Below, piece after piece: positions 1 to 9,119 of a stretch of DNA of 64,000 nt. Below the pieces are notes generated by a model. It was not told the origin of the DNA, made no database searches, and saw only the letters and a list, made by a program, of their open reading frames with translations. The position numbers were made by a program, and so were the translations under genes. This stretch comes from Turnera subulata (Eukaryota; Streptophyta; Magnoliopsida; Malpighiales; Passifloraceae), in assembly GCA_028386065.3 (NCBI GenBank), contig JAKUCV010005683.1, positions 273,324 through 337,323 of the forward strand, given 5' to 3'. Each line of letters starts with the position of its first letter. The stretch's first letter is position 1.

Positions 1-1001
1 AGGCGCGACCCGACAACCCAGGAGCTCGCGACCCGGACACAACCCGCCCAAAGGATTCGGATCCTCACCTTGGGGACGGCGGCTACGGCGCAACGCAGCG
101 TGAGGATGGGTCACGAGGCGCGGCGAGGGGCGGCGACTCCAAGGGCGGTGCAAGCTCGGCGCGAGGCGGCGCGGTGGCTGAGCAGGGCGGAGGAGAGGCA
201 GATCCACGGGTCTGCTTGCGGGTCGTCGGCGCGTCAGGGCGGCTCCGGCGGTGGATCAGCTCGGCGACGACGGGGGTGAGCTCGCGACGGCATGGGCTTC
301 CTGCTGGCGGCGGCGGTGCGATGATCTACGGCGGGGAACGGCTTCATGTGCACAGTGACGAGAGGTGCAGCCGGGTGATGGTGAACAGTAACTTCCATTT
401 CCTTTTTCTTCATTTTCTTTTCTTTTTCTTGATTTTCTTCCCTTTTTCCGATTTTCTTCTTCTTCTTTTTTTTTCCTCTTTTCTTGTATTTATTTTTTTT
501 CCTCTTTCTTTTTCCTCTCTACTTTTTTTTTGTTTCTCTGATTTTCCCCCTTTTTTCTCTTTTTTATTTTCTTTCTCTTCTTTTTTTTCCTCTCTTTTTT
601 TTCTTTTTCTCTCTTTTTTCCTCTCTTTTTTTTTCTCCTTCCCTTCTTCCCCTCCGATTTCCTCTTCTTATAACGTGAAAATTACTGTTCAACCTGTGAT
701 TTACTATGCAGAGTGTGATTAACCAATAATGCAGGCGGGTCCGATCCGGACCAGAAAATAACTAATATCCCCTTAGTTATTTTCCGGTGTGATTTTCCGA
801 GAAATTCCGAAACTCGAAAAAATACCAACTTAGTTCCGAAAAATCCACGTAAAAATCACGAGCGCGGGAAAACCCTCGGTTTCGAAAAACGACTCCCGAT
901 TTACCTTGAATTAATTACCCAAGAATAATTCAATAGTAAATCACGGTAAAAAGACTTCTACAGTCCCGGTAAAAATCAAAAATTTTACCCGGGTTGTTAC
1001 A
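1..1001 (-). repeat. 3' LTR of element A, partial
   Basis: Nearly identical to 5237-6241. It contains a GC-rich block (about 1-360), a long polypyrimidine stretch on the plus strand (about 395-650) and the terminal CCCGGGTTGTTACA. The window starts inside the LTR. Plus-strand ORFs here are low-complexity translations and are not annotated as genes. Confidence 0.85.
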
Positions 1002-1017
1002 GTCTACCCACCTTAAA
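1002..1017 (-). promoter_or_regulatory. Polypurine tract of element A
   Basis: On the minus strand TTTTTAAGGTGGGTAGAC runs directly into the LTR start TGTAAC. Purine-rich AAGGTGGG next to an LTR is the usual plus-strand primer. Element B has the same tract at 12094-12110. Confidence 0.75.
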
Positions 1018-1145
1018 AAGAATTTCGTCCCCGAAATTCCGTCTTATCCGTGGGTCCTACCATGATAAGCTTCTGGCACACTCTGCCAGGTGTCCAACTT
1101 CAACATGAGATACCGCTTATACCCTTAAGCGACATCTCATCCGCT

Positions 1146-1153
1146 TATAAATA
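1146..1153 (+). promoter_or_regulatory. TATA box for antisense ORF-1 of element A
   Basis: TATAAATA lies 42 bp before the ATG at 1188. Element B has TATATAAAT at the equivalent place (12238-12246). A short untranslated leader lies between the box and the ATG in both copies. Confidence 0.6.
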
Positions 1154-1187
1154 CCAAACCTCATGACTGGCATACTCACACACAGTC

Positions 1188-1565
1188 ATGGACTCTCCAC
1201 TCCGATCTCGAACTACCTCAGACTCCGAGAAAAATAGCTACATCGGCGGCACAGCTTTCCCGACAAGCTCCGATGAAGAACCTCCCAAGAAGCGGTTCAA
1301 AACCAACATCATCGGCCTGAAGGAGCACATGGTCGTTTCCCCAAAACGACGAAAGAAGCGAGTCCCCAAGAAAGCTGATGACAAGAAAGGCAAGGCGGTA
1401 GCTGAGAGCAGCACTCCGCAGCAGAAACTTACGCAGCTGAACATCTCACTGAAGATGATCAGCTCGGCGGTAGCGCAAATCGAACTGGCGTGCGCGAAAC
1501 TGTTCCCACACATGAAGAACGTAGAAAGGCTTGTAAAAGATCTGGAGAAGCAAGTAACTCGATAG
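1188..1565 (+). CDS. Antisense ORF-1 of element A: small basic nuclear/coiled-coil protein
   Basis: This 125-residue ORF runs opposite to the element that contains it. I do not recognise the family. Visible parts: an acidic/Ser-rich N terminus (residues 1-32), a bipartite basic stretch PPKKRFK followed by KRRKKRVPKK (about 33-62) that looks like a nuclear localisation signal, and a helical C terminus (about 78-125) with heptad-like Leu/Ile/Val spacing that could form a coiled coil. Element B encodes the same protein (12279-12656) at exactly the same length with many silent differences, so it is real coding sequence. It has a TATA box upstream and AATAAA at 1603 downstream, so it is probably its own transcription unit. 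A DNA- or RNA-associated oligomeric protein is inference. Confidence 0.75.
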   Translation: MDSPLRSRTTSDSEKNSYIGGTAFPTSSDEEPPKKRFKTNIIGLKEHMVVSPKRRKKRVPKKADDKKGKAVAESSTPQQKLTQLNISLKMISSAVAQIELACAKLFPHMKNVERLVKDLEKQVTR

Positions 1566-1602
1566 AGTACTTCTTCTCCTGTTGTAAAACCATTATGAAA
1601 TT

Positions 1603-1608
1603 AATAAA
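1603..1608 (+). terminator. Possible poly(A) signal after ORF-1
   Basis: AATAAA lies 37 bp after the ORF-1 stop in an AT-rich tail. Element B has AATAAAATAAAA in the same place (about 12693). Confidence 0.4.
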
Positions 1609-2260
1609 ATAAATTTTCTTTTTAAATCAAAACTTCTTGTGTTATGAAATCTCTTGTTAAATGAAAAATAAAACATCTCAAGGCAAAATAAAACTTAACC
1701 ATAAAAATATAAAATCAAACATAAAGAAATCAAAAATAAAACTCGTTTAACAAAATCAAAACAAAAAGGAATTAAAATAAAACATATTTTCATGCTCGGC
1801 GCTCTAGATCGATCGTATCCATCCTCAATCCCGAGAAACGTAACGTACGCAGCTAACGGTGACGATCACGAGAGCGTCCTGCCCCTCGAAAGACACGTTA
1901 CCCACTTGTTCAAAAATTCTGCATGAGCCAAAAACGTCTGTCTCGTCTCGTATCTCTCCACGATGTCCGAACAGCTGAAAACTTGTCGCACATGCGCTCT
2001 ACTCGAGATGTGGTCCCATCCGTCAAGCCTCAATGGTCACGGATGCAAGTGATAAAAGATGCAAGAAAATAATGATAAACCATCAAAAGAAACGCCAAGG
2101 TAGCCAGGGCGTAAGAAATCGTGAGTCAGAAAAGAGCTGTAAAACACTGGCTTAGTAGCCCGAAAACGCGTAAAGTAACAAAGCATTAAATAAAGCAACG
2201 GTAAAATTCAAAAAGCAAAATCTTGAAAATCAAAAACGGTAATCACGATCCCCATAAGAG
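1609..2260. other. Spacer between the two antisense genes of A
   Basis: Non-coding. It is A-rich at first, then mixed composition. Parts match the spacer of element B (the CTCTAGATCGATCGTA motif, and a GTGATAAAAGATGCA motif near 2050). It diverges faster than the ORFs on either side. Confidence 0.5.
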
Positions 2261-2268
2261 TATAAAAG
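2261..2268 (+). promoter_or_regulatory. TATA box for antisense ORF-2 of element A
   Basis: TATAAAAG lies 102 bp upstream of the ATG at 2363. Element B has the identical octamer at 13705, 115 bp before its ORF-2. The sequence around it otherwise differs between copies (B has a long polypyrimidine insert), so the box stands out as conserved. Confidence 0.6.
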
Positions 2269-2362
2269 AAGGAGCAGTGATGTGTAAATCATCAAAGCAT
2301 TTTAAAAGCAACAAAACTCTCAGAAATACAAACCACAACGTTCAAAACAAAATACCCACACG

Positions 2363-3046
2363 ATGTCTGCTCCCTCATCAGTCTTCTTCGTCGAAGGTGC
2401 CAATCTTGGCAGGAGAAACCGGCTGGCGTACAGCATGATCAACGAACGTCCAGAGGAGCTTCCGAACGAGCTCGGCAGAATGCCTCGACTGGTCTTCGTC
2501 GACGAACTCTACTCGTCGCGGTTCTTCGTCACTCCCATGGAAGAGACCTTCTTCCTGGAGGACCATGGAACTCTGAGGACATCCTTCTACGGATCGGCAA
2601 ACTCCGTAATGTTCTTCATCTCCGAAAGACTACAGGAGTTCAACCTGGAGCCCACTTGCCAAACTGTGGAGCAAGGTACCTACTACCAGCTCTCGTTGAC
2701 GGCTCAGAGCATGCCCAGAATGACTCGATTACCTCCAACCTGGCCAAAGGCACGACTACTGGTGTGGAACTGCAGAGGAGTAGCAAGGCGTGCCCAGGAG
2801 TTCTCACGTACTCTGAGGGACCTGAAGAACCAATATAAGCCGAACATGGTTCTTCTGACGGAGACACAGTGGCAACCACGGGACGATCACGGTCTCTTCC
2901 CACTCCGGTTCCCTCAAGCTAACCGGTTCGAGATTCCTGGCCAGAACAACAGAGGCGGCATGTGGTTCTCTTGGAGCGACAGAGTCACGGTCAACATCAA
3001 CAACGACCCGAACAGTTTCCATGTCAACGTCGTTCCAAGGCGTTAA
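2363..3046 (+). CDS. Antisense ORF-2 of element A: chimeric protein with partial LINE-type endonuclease domain
   Basis: 227 residues, antisense to the element. Residues 1-120 are not recognised; they include PEELPNELGRMPRLVFVDEL. Residues 125-227 resemble the first third of the APE/EEP endonuclease of plant LINE retrotransposons: LLVWNCRG (catalytic Asn region), then KPNMVLLTET (catalytic Glu region), then a G-rich segment ending MWFSWSD..V.V. The later catalytic blocks (GDFN-like and SDH-like) are absent because the ORF stops first, so nuclease activity is unlikely. Element B has the same 684-bp ORF (13820-14503) with one nonsense codon. The start is the first ATG after the TATA box and matches in both copies. 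A nucleic-acid-binding role is inference. Confidence 0.7.
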   Translation: MSAPSSVFFVEGANLGRRNRLAYSMINERPEELPNELGRMPRLVFVDELYSSRFFVTPMEETFFLEDHGTLRTSFYGSANSVMFFISERLQEFNLEPTCQTVEQGTYYQLSLTAQSMPRMTRLPPTWPKARLLVWNCRGVARRAQEFSRTLRDLKNQYKPNMVLLTETQWQPRDDHGLFPLRFPQANRFEIPGQNNRGGMWFSWSDRVTVNINNDPNSFHVNVVPRR

Positions 3047-3314
3047 ATGTATTTTCTTTATTTTTATAAAATATCAAATATCAATTTAATGTTTCTGTCT
3101 TGTAATCAAAATATCAGTATTATTAATAATATTTGTATTTTCACTTATCTATGGTATCATTTACCTCATATGTGTATGTTCCGCGACAGCTGGCGTCCCT
3201 TGACTGGATCCATAATGCACTTAACTAAAATGATATAAAATAATAAACAAATGGAGCGAACTATGCAAACAAGACAACAAACACACAAAGACTGCCCAAA
3301 AAGACCTAACGCCC

Positions 3315-3326
3315 GCTCTGCTACCA
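3315..3326 (-). promoter_or_regulatory. Primer binding site of element A
   Basis: On the minus strand TGGTAGCAGAGC lies 3 bp inside the 5' LTR. It differs by one base from the usual plant tRNA-iMet site TGGTATCAGAGC. This fixes the element orientation as minus. Confidence 0.75.
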
Positions 3327-3329
3327 AAA

Positions 3330-6241
3330 TGAAACGCCCCGACCCGTATTTACCGTACCCAGTAAACACGTGCCGGAACTGTGACAATCCAACCCAACAA
3401 AGCCCAGCATACAGTGTATACAACAATAACTCGGGCTCAACAGCCCAAAAATAATAACAATAATAACAACATATCTGGCCCAAAGGCCCAATAATAGTAA
3501 AACAATGCACAGCGGAAGACTTTATTAACTCACAAACACTGTATGCGACACTGATGCAAACTATGGATCCAAGCCCTGTCCAAGGGATAACGCCGCAGCC
3601 TGTCTGGAATGCACCAATCCTGTACCAAAAATAACTCATTCCACGGGATGAAAGCCCGCAGGTGAGGGGTGAGTCCGAAGTGCTCACCGACGAATGAAAG
3701 ACAATCAATATGCACACTATAAAACTCAAGGTCCAAAAACAGGCATAAACCGCCAAATACATACCAAACCGAAAGACTGGACCCAAAACCCGGTCCAAGA
3801 CCAAAAAGACTCAAGTAAAATCCAATTATCCAATTTTATCTTTCCCCCGTCACGGATAAGACCTGGTTATCAACACATTCCGGGTGCCAGACCAAATCCA
3901 GAGAACCCAGGGATCGACATCCCAAAAATACGAACCCAGGGATAGACAACCCAAAAATATATCACGGGATAGATATCCCAAGCATAGACATGCTTATCAA
4001 GTAACCCAGTTCAAGGCCACCACGAAACAGTCTCTAACCATCGAGTCGTACCACTACTTATCACGTGACAATTATATTATCGTCGTCAAAATCAAATCAC
4101 AGGGATCGACATCCCTAACCAAGATACCGGGATAGACATCCCTATCCAGAAACCAAGGATCGACATCCTTGTCACAATTTATTAATTATTCCATTATACT
4201 CATGGTCAAGACACGAAAATAAATATTCAAACCCAATCAAAATACTGGGATAAACATCCCGACAACATTCAAGACCATGGGATTAACATCCCGAGACAAA
4301 CCACAACAAACACAATATTCAAGAATGCAATAATCCACAAAACAAAATAACCGAGTAATACAGGCACATATTGAAGGAAATCCATCCTCACCTTGGCCGA
4401 TTACTCAACTCCGGAAACAATGACCGGTCCGACGCCGGCTCCTCGGGAAACTGCCCGATATCAAACCTATACAACAAAACCATATATACACATAAATGCA
4501 CATAATCGGTATACTATGATGCCAAACTGCGAAACAACCCATCCCGGTTATATATCCTTTATTATTATCTTTTACCGAAAATAATTAACCATACGTACTT
4601 TCTAATATAATTTTGGTACCATACTTTCGTTAAAACTCCTTTCCAAAATATTTTCATAAAATACTTATAATCTTCCAAAGTAATAATCTACATAATTTTT
4701 CCAGAAAATAACAACCCATTTATAATTTTCATAAAATATTTACATAGTATTTATCTTTTCTAAATATATATAGTAATAATATTTTCCAACACAAAATATA
4801 ATTAACTTTAATTTCCAATATACATATTTATATACATATACCAAAATCATAATTTTCCAGACGAAATAATATACATATTAAATTTTCAGAAATTATTTTC
4901 AAGGTATACATATATATTTTCCAAACTAACCATAATAATAATTTACAAACAAAACTTAATTATCTATCAAAGTGTTTATACTTATATTTTCCTAAAAATA
5001 CCAGAATTATATTGTCCATAATTTTCTCAAAATAAATATATAATTTTTTTCTAAAATTATATATCAGATTATGTATAAATAAATATATATATGTAAATTG
5101 TTTGTTTTTAATTAAATGGGCTAGGCCATGAATAGTGTCGGCCCAGACTAAGGCTGCTGCCAAGCCCAACCCAACACCAAACAGCCCAAGCCCAACAGCA
5201 AAACCCAACAAACACAGCCCGATCCACAGAAATCCAAGGCGCGACCCGGCAACCCAGGAGCTCGCGACCCGGACACAACCCGCCCAAAGGATTCGGATCC
5301 TCACCTTGGGGACGGCGGCGACGGCACGACGCAGTGCGAGGATGGGTCACGAGGCGCGGCGAGGGGCGGCGACTCCAAGGGCGGTGCAAGCTCGGCGCGA
5401 GACGGCGCGGTGGTTGAGCAGGGCGGAGGAGAGGCAGATCCACGGGTCTGCTCGCGGGTCGTCGGCGCGTCAGGGCGGCTCCGGTGGTGGATCAGCTCGG
5501 CGATGACGGGGGTGAGCTCGCGACGGCATGGGCTTCCTGCTGGCGGCGGCGGTGCGACGATCTACGGCGGGGAACGGCTTCGTGTGCACAGTGACGAGAG
5601 GTGCAGCCGGGTGACGGTGAACAGTAACTTCCATTTCCTTTTTCTTCATTTTCTTTTCTTTTTCTTGATTTTCTTCCCTTTTTCCGATTTTCTTCTTCTT
5701 CTTCTTTTTTTCCTCTTTTCTTGTATTTATTTTTTTTCCTCTTTCTTTTTCCTCTCTACTTTTTTTTTTGTTTCTCTGATTTTTCCCCTTTTTTTCTCTT
5801 TTTTTTATTTTGTTATTCTTCTTTTTTTTCCTCTCTTTTTTTTCTTTTTCTCTCTTTTTTCCTCTCTTTTTTTTTCTCCTTCCCTTCTTCCCCTCCGGTT
5901 TCCTCTTCTTATAACGTAAAAATTACTATTCAACCTGTGATTTACTATGCAGAGTGTGATTAACCAATAATGCAGGCGGGTCCGATCCGGACCAGAAAAT
6001 AACTCATACCCCCTTAGTTATTTTCCGGTGTGATTTTTCGAGAAATTCCGAAACTCAAAAAAATACCAACTTAGTTCCGAAAAATCCACGGAAAAATCAC
6101 GAGCGCGGGAAAACCCTCGGTTTCGAAAAACGACTCCCGATTTACCTTGAATTAATTACCCAAGATTAATTCAACAGTAAATCACGGTAAAAAGACTTCT
6201 ACAGTCCCAATAAAAATAAAAAATTTTACCCGGGCTGTTCA
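3330..6241 (-). repeat. 5' LTR of element A
   Basis: About 2.9 kb. On the plus strand it runs from TGAAACGCCCCGACCC to CCCGGGCTGTTCA (terminal TTACA altered to TTCA). It contains the hairpin array (3910-4292), an AT-rich core (about 4600-5110), a GC-rich block (about 5240-5600) and a polypyrimidine stretch (about 5632-5900). No protein-coding capacity is supported. Long ORFs here are low-complexity. Confidence 0.85.
3910..4292. repeat. Array of GGGAT-NNAC-ATCCC hairpins in LTR A
   Basis: Inverted repeats with a 4-nt loop occur at 3910, 3939 (decayed), 3966, 4102, 4129, 4247 and 4279. Variant stems with compensatory changes occur at 3981 (AGCAT..ATGCT) and 4155 (AAGGAT..ATCCTT). The same array lies in both LTRs of element B. 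Confidence 0.8.
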
Positions 6242-6803
6242 ATGTTGATAACCAGGTCTGACCCCTAGCTTATCCGTGACGGGGCCCGGAAAGATAAAAT
6301 TGGAAAATTGGATTTTTGTTTTAGTCTTTTTGGTATTGGACCAGTTTTGGGTCAAGTTTTTGGTTTGGTATGTATTTGGTGGTTTTTACCTGTTTTGACC
6401 TTGAGTAATTTTAGTGTTGCATATTGATTGTCTATCCTTCGTCGGTGAGCACTTCGGACTCACCCCTCACCTGCAGGCTTTCATCCCGTAGGATGGATTA
6501 TTTGTTGTACAGGTTTGATGCATTCCAGACAGGCTGCAGCGTTATCCCTTGGACAGGACTTGGATCCATAGTTGCATCTTGTGTCGCATACAGTGTCTTT
6601 GTGAGTTATTAAGTCTTCCGCTGTGCATTATATTGCTATTGTTGGGCCATTGGGCCAATTATGATGTTGTTGATGTTTTTATTTTGGGCTGTTGTGCCCG
6701 AGTTACTGATGTATACACTGTATGCTGGGCTTGGTTTGGTTGGGTCGTCAGAGTTCCGGCACGTGTTTACTGTGTACGATAAATTCGGGTCGGGGCGTTT
6801 CAC
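6242..6803 (+). repeat. Truncated LTR of the A/B family in opposite orientation
   Basis: Reverse complement of roughly 3330-3862. It ends TCGGGGCGTTTCA at 6803, the 3' end of this LTR family read on the plus strand. No primer site follows, so it is the end of a 3' LTR or solo LTR. The rest lies left of the window, beyond element A, which appears to have inserted into it. To the right it directly abuts Helitron helicase coding sequence. Confidence 0.75.
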
Positions 6804-7206
6804 TCTCTATTGCAAACTGTTTTGCCATTGGTGCTTCATCCCACACAATAAGTCTTGTCTTTCCCATCAATTGTGCAGTTGAGTCTTGCTTTGACATTTT
6901 ACATGAATTTGTTTCATCAGTGATGATCGATCTATCGAAATCTGAGTGAGCAGTTCATCCACCAGGCATAGTTGCTGCTGCGACACCACATGTTGCCGTT
7001 GCAAGTGCTATCATCCCTCTAGATCTGACATTCGCAAGTAATAAACGATATAAAAATATTTTTCCTGTCCCTCTCAGGCCGTCTACAAAAAATATCCCAC
7101 TGTTTTCAAATTGTATTCTTTCCATAATCATCATGAAAGTAATCTCTTGTTCAAGGTTTAACTTGGTATGTGCTTTCGAATCTTCCAAAGGGATATCAAT
7201 TGACAT
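6804..7206 (-). pseudogene. Helitron PIF1-like helicase fragment
   Basis: The minus-strand translation has a Walker A-like motif GLRGTGKIFLYR (about 7060-7095; the canonical G and T are replaced by R and I), then ALATATCGVAAATMPGG. After a frame break it has the Walker B region LIVWDEAPMA (about 6806-6850). These are hallmarks of the Helitron RepHel helicase. The inverted LTR cuts the sequence right after DEAPMA, so the C-terminal helicase motifs are missing. Non-functional. Confidence 0.85.
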
Positions 7207-8396
7207 TTCCTAAATTATTTTTCTTGGGAGAGTTGTTTGATCTTCAAAAGAATAAATATTTGATTCTAATAACTTATATTCATAGATATTTTTTTCCCAT
7301 ATTTTCTGAAAAATAATTGACACTTTCGAGTCTCAATAAAACTTGAACCTCAGTGGAGTGTTTTTGGTTTCTTCTGAAATCTCCAGACATTGGTTCAAAA
7401 TAAATAGCCCACAGTACCCTCGCATTTTCCGGCTATAGGGCACCAAAATGATTGCAAAAAGTCTTTGTAACTCTTGTGGCATTTAGAACTTGACAGCTTC
7501 CTTCATACAATCTGATATGCCTTCATTAGATTCCAAAAGGCCCCTTTTTGTGCTGCTTCTTTGAATGTTGAGTACCGCACTCCAGCGACAGAGAAAAGAT
7601 TTTGAAATGATTTTGGTCCTCTTACTTGATTCAAAAGTAGTCGAAGGTAGTACTTTTCACCTTATTTTGGGTTTGACAAATTTACATGGTCAACAACGAA
7701 TTTACTCTTTCTCAGAGTCTACGCTTTCTCTTTTGCTTTTCCACGCATAATGTTCCAGAAATTCCCTATAAATTTGGCAATTTTTAGTAAAAAGTATTTT
7801 AAACTTAATACTTTTTGTTACTATATATTATATTTCATTTGATGTTAGTATGTCAATTTTCTTAAAATAAAATAAATATTATTTCTTTCTTAATATAAGA
7901 AAATTGCCCCAAAAAACATTAAAAATATATATTGGAATTTAGTTTACTACATGCAGGGCAAGTTAATTTTTTTTCTTCTAATATAGGAAAACAAAATTAA
8001 AAATGTTTCAATAAACTTATGGTAAGAGGTGATTTAATACCTGTAGAGAAATTTACGGGAACTTTCTTCTTTGGAGCACATCACCATAAATTCAGTGAGC
8101 ATTGTTCTTGTTATATGATCCCAACTATTAACATTTGATAAATTTGCGTTTTCCTAATAATAAACAACTTGTTTCCTTGGTAAGTGCAATTGTGGATTAA
8201 TAATTGAGGGAATGATTTCATATAAATTTAAGCTCAAAATTCTCCATGCTGCCTCTTATGAAGATAAAAATCTTGCATCTTGGAAATTTTAAATCTCATC
8301 TATCGATGTACTCCCATTGTTTTCTGCAATATTCACTATCACTTTGTCGTGTTCTTTGTAAATGCACTTGTAAAGATACTTTATAGAACATATACT
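7207..8396 (-). pseudogene. Degenerate linker between Helitron Rep and helicase
   Basis: Around 7430-7600 the minus strand reads KRGLLESNEGISDCMKEA followed by MPQELQRLFAIILV with stops, which fits the region before the helicase in Helitron proteins. The part at about 7750-8270 is AT-rich with no recognisable protein. Confidence 0.55.
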
Positions 8397-9075
8397 TTAG
8401 CATATCTCGACTTTAATATGACAATTATATCTTGTCAAGAGATATGGATTGTAAAGTACAACCCATCGGTTTTCTAGCATTTTACCTTTCTTTCTCACGA
8501 TCCGATTATTATTCTTTCGTCTATATATTGGATAACCATCTTTTCTAGGATAATGAAATCGACATTGCCGACTTTTTTTATCAATATTGTCTTGCACCAT
8601 GCAACCGCAATTTTTGTTAAGTTTACCGCAAGGCCCATGCATCATACACTTTGATACTAAGTGACAGAGCAAAGAATTTTATTTCTGGTCTGGAATCTCT
8701 ACACAAACGATTGGTCAAATTGTTATGGAGATGTAATTTCATAGCTTTCCTTCAGCATAAGCAATAAATATACATGTGGTATTCCTTTTTTTTTTGAAAC
8801 TCTGTGATGAAAGAATGTGCTGTTACTTCTCCAAATATATGTTTTTTAATTACTTGAACTTTGATATCCTGAAATTTGGCCTACAACACTTTACCTGCTA
8901 ACTCCGGTTTGTTTTGTTTTGTCCATATTTCAACTCATCCTTTATCTCTTGCCATTTTGGATTGCATGTTACTGTTATAAATAAATCTGGTTTCCCAAAT
9001 CGTTGAACCAACGTCATTGCATCTAAATATCGATGTCGCTGGTTTCTCTTTCTTCTCCATGATTATTCTGTTTGA
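8397..9075 (-). pseudogene. Helitron Rep (HUH) domain remnant
   Basis: Minus strand, in order: DAMTLVQRFGKPDLFITVTC (about 8965-9035), the two-His region as IPHVYLLLML (about 8755-8790), then CMMHGPCG, DGYPIYRR and CHIKVEIC (8397-8650). These are conserved Rep blocks of Helitrons. The canonical HxH metal-binding pair is changed to H-V-Y and the frame is broken, so the domain is dead. Confidence 0.8.
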
Positions 9076-9114
9076 TAGATGTTATTCTAGTTTATAGTTT
9101 TCGCTGACTCTTCA

Positions 9115-9119
9115 GTTAT
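9115..9119 (+). repeat. Left target-site duplication of element B
   Basis: GTTAT directly before the LTR; the same five bases follow the right LTR at 17727-17731. Confidence 0.9.

Larger units (their letters stand above)
1..6241 (-). mobile_element. Non-autonomous LTR retrotransposon A (chromovirus-derived LARD)
   Basis: The orientation is minus. Read on the minus strand, the LTR starts TGTAACAACCC and ends CGTTTCA. It is followed by a tRNA-iMet-like primer site (3315-3326), and the polypurine tract AAGGTGGGTAGAC abuts the other LTR. The right LTR (3330-6241) is the 5' LTR. The left LTR (1-1001) is the 3' LTR, cut by the window edge. The interior (1002-3329) has no gag, RT or integrase; it carries two plus-strand ORFs instead. 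The 3' neighbour (6242 on) is an inverted piece of the same LTR family, so A probably inserted into another copy. The likely TSD (ATGTT) cannot be confirmed because the left edge is missing. The family call rests on the TGTAAC LTR start and a relic of a pol C-terminus beside the PPT. Confidence 0.85.

Noticed and set aside
174..722. Phe/Leu/Ser-rich ORFs in LTR A (also near 5410-5960 and 13364-14092)
   Set aside because: They are low-complexity translation of polypyrimidine tracts; the frame changes between LTR copies.
1021..1038. Conserved AATTTCG-TCCC-CGAAATT inverted repeat beside the PPT as a regulatory hairpin
   Set aside because: Better explained as the codons of an ancestral pol tail (NFGDEI/NFEDEI); kept only as that finding.
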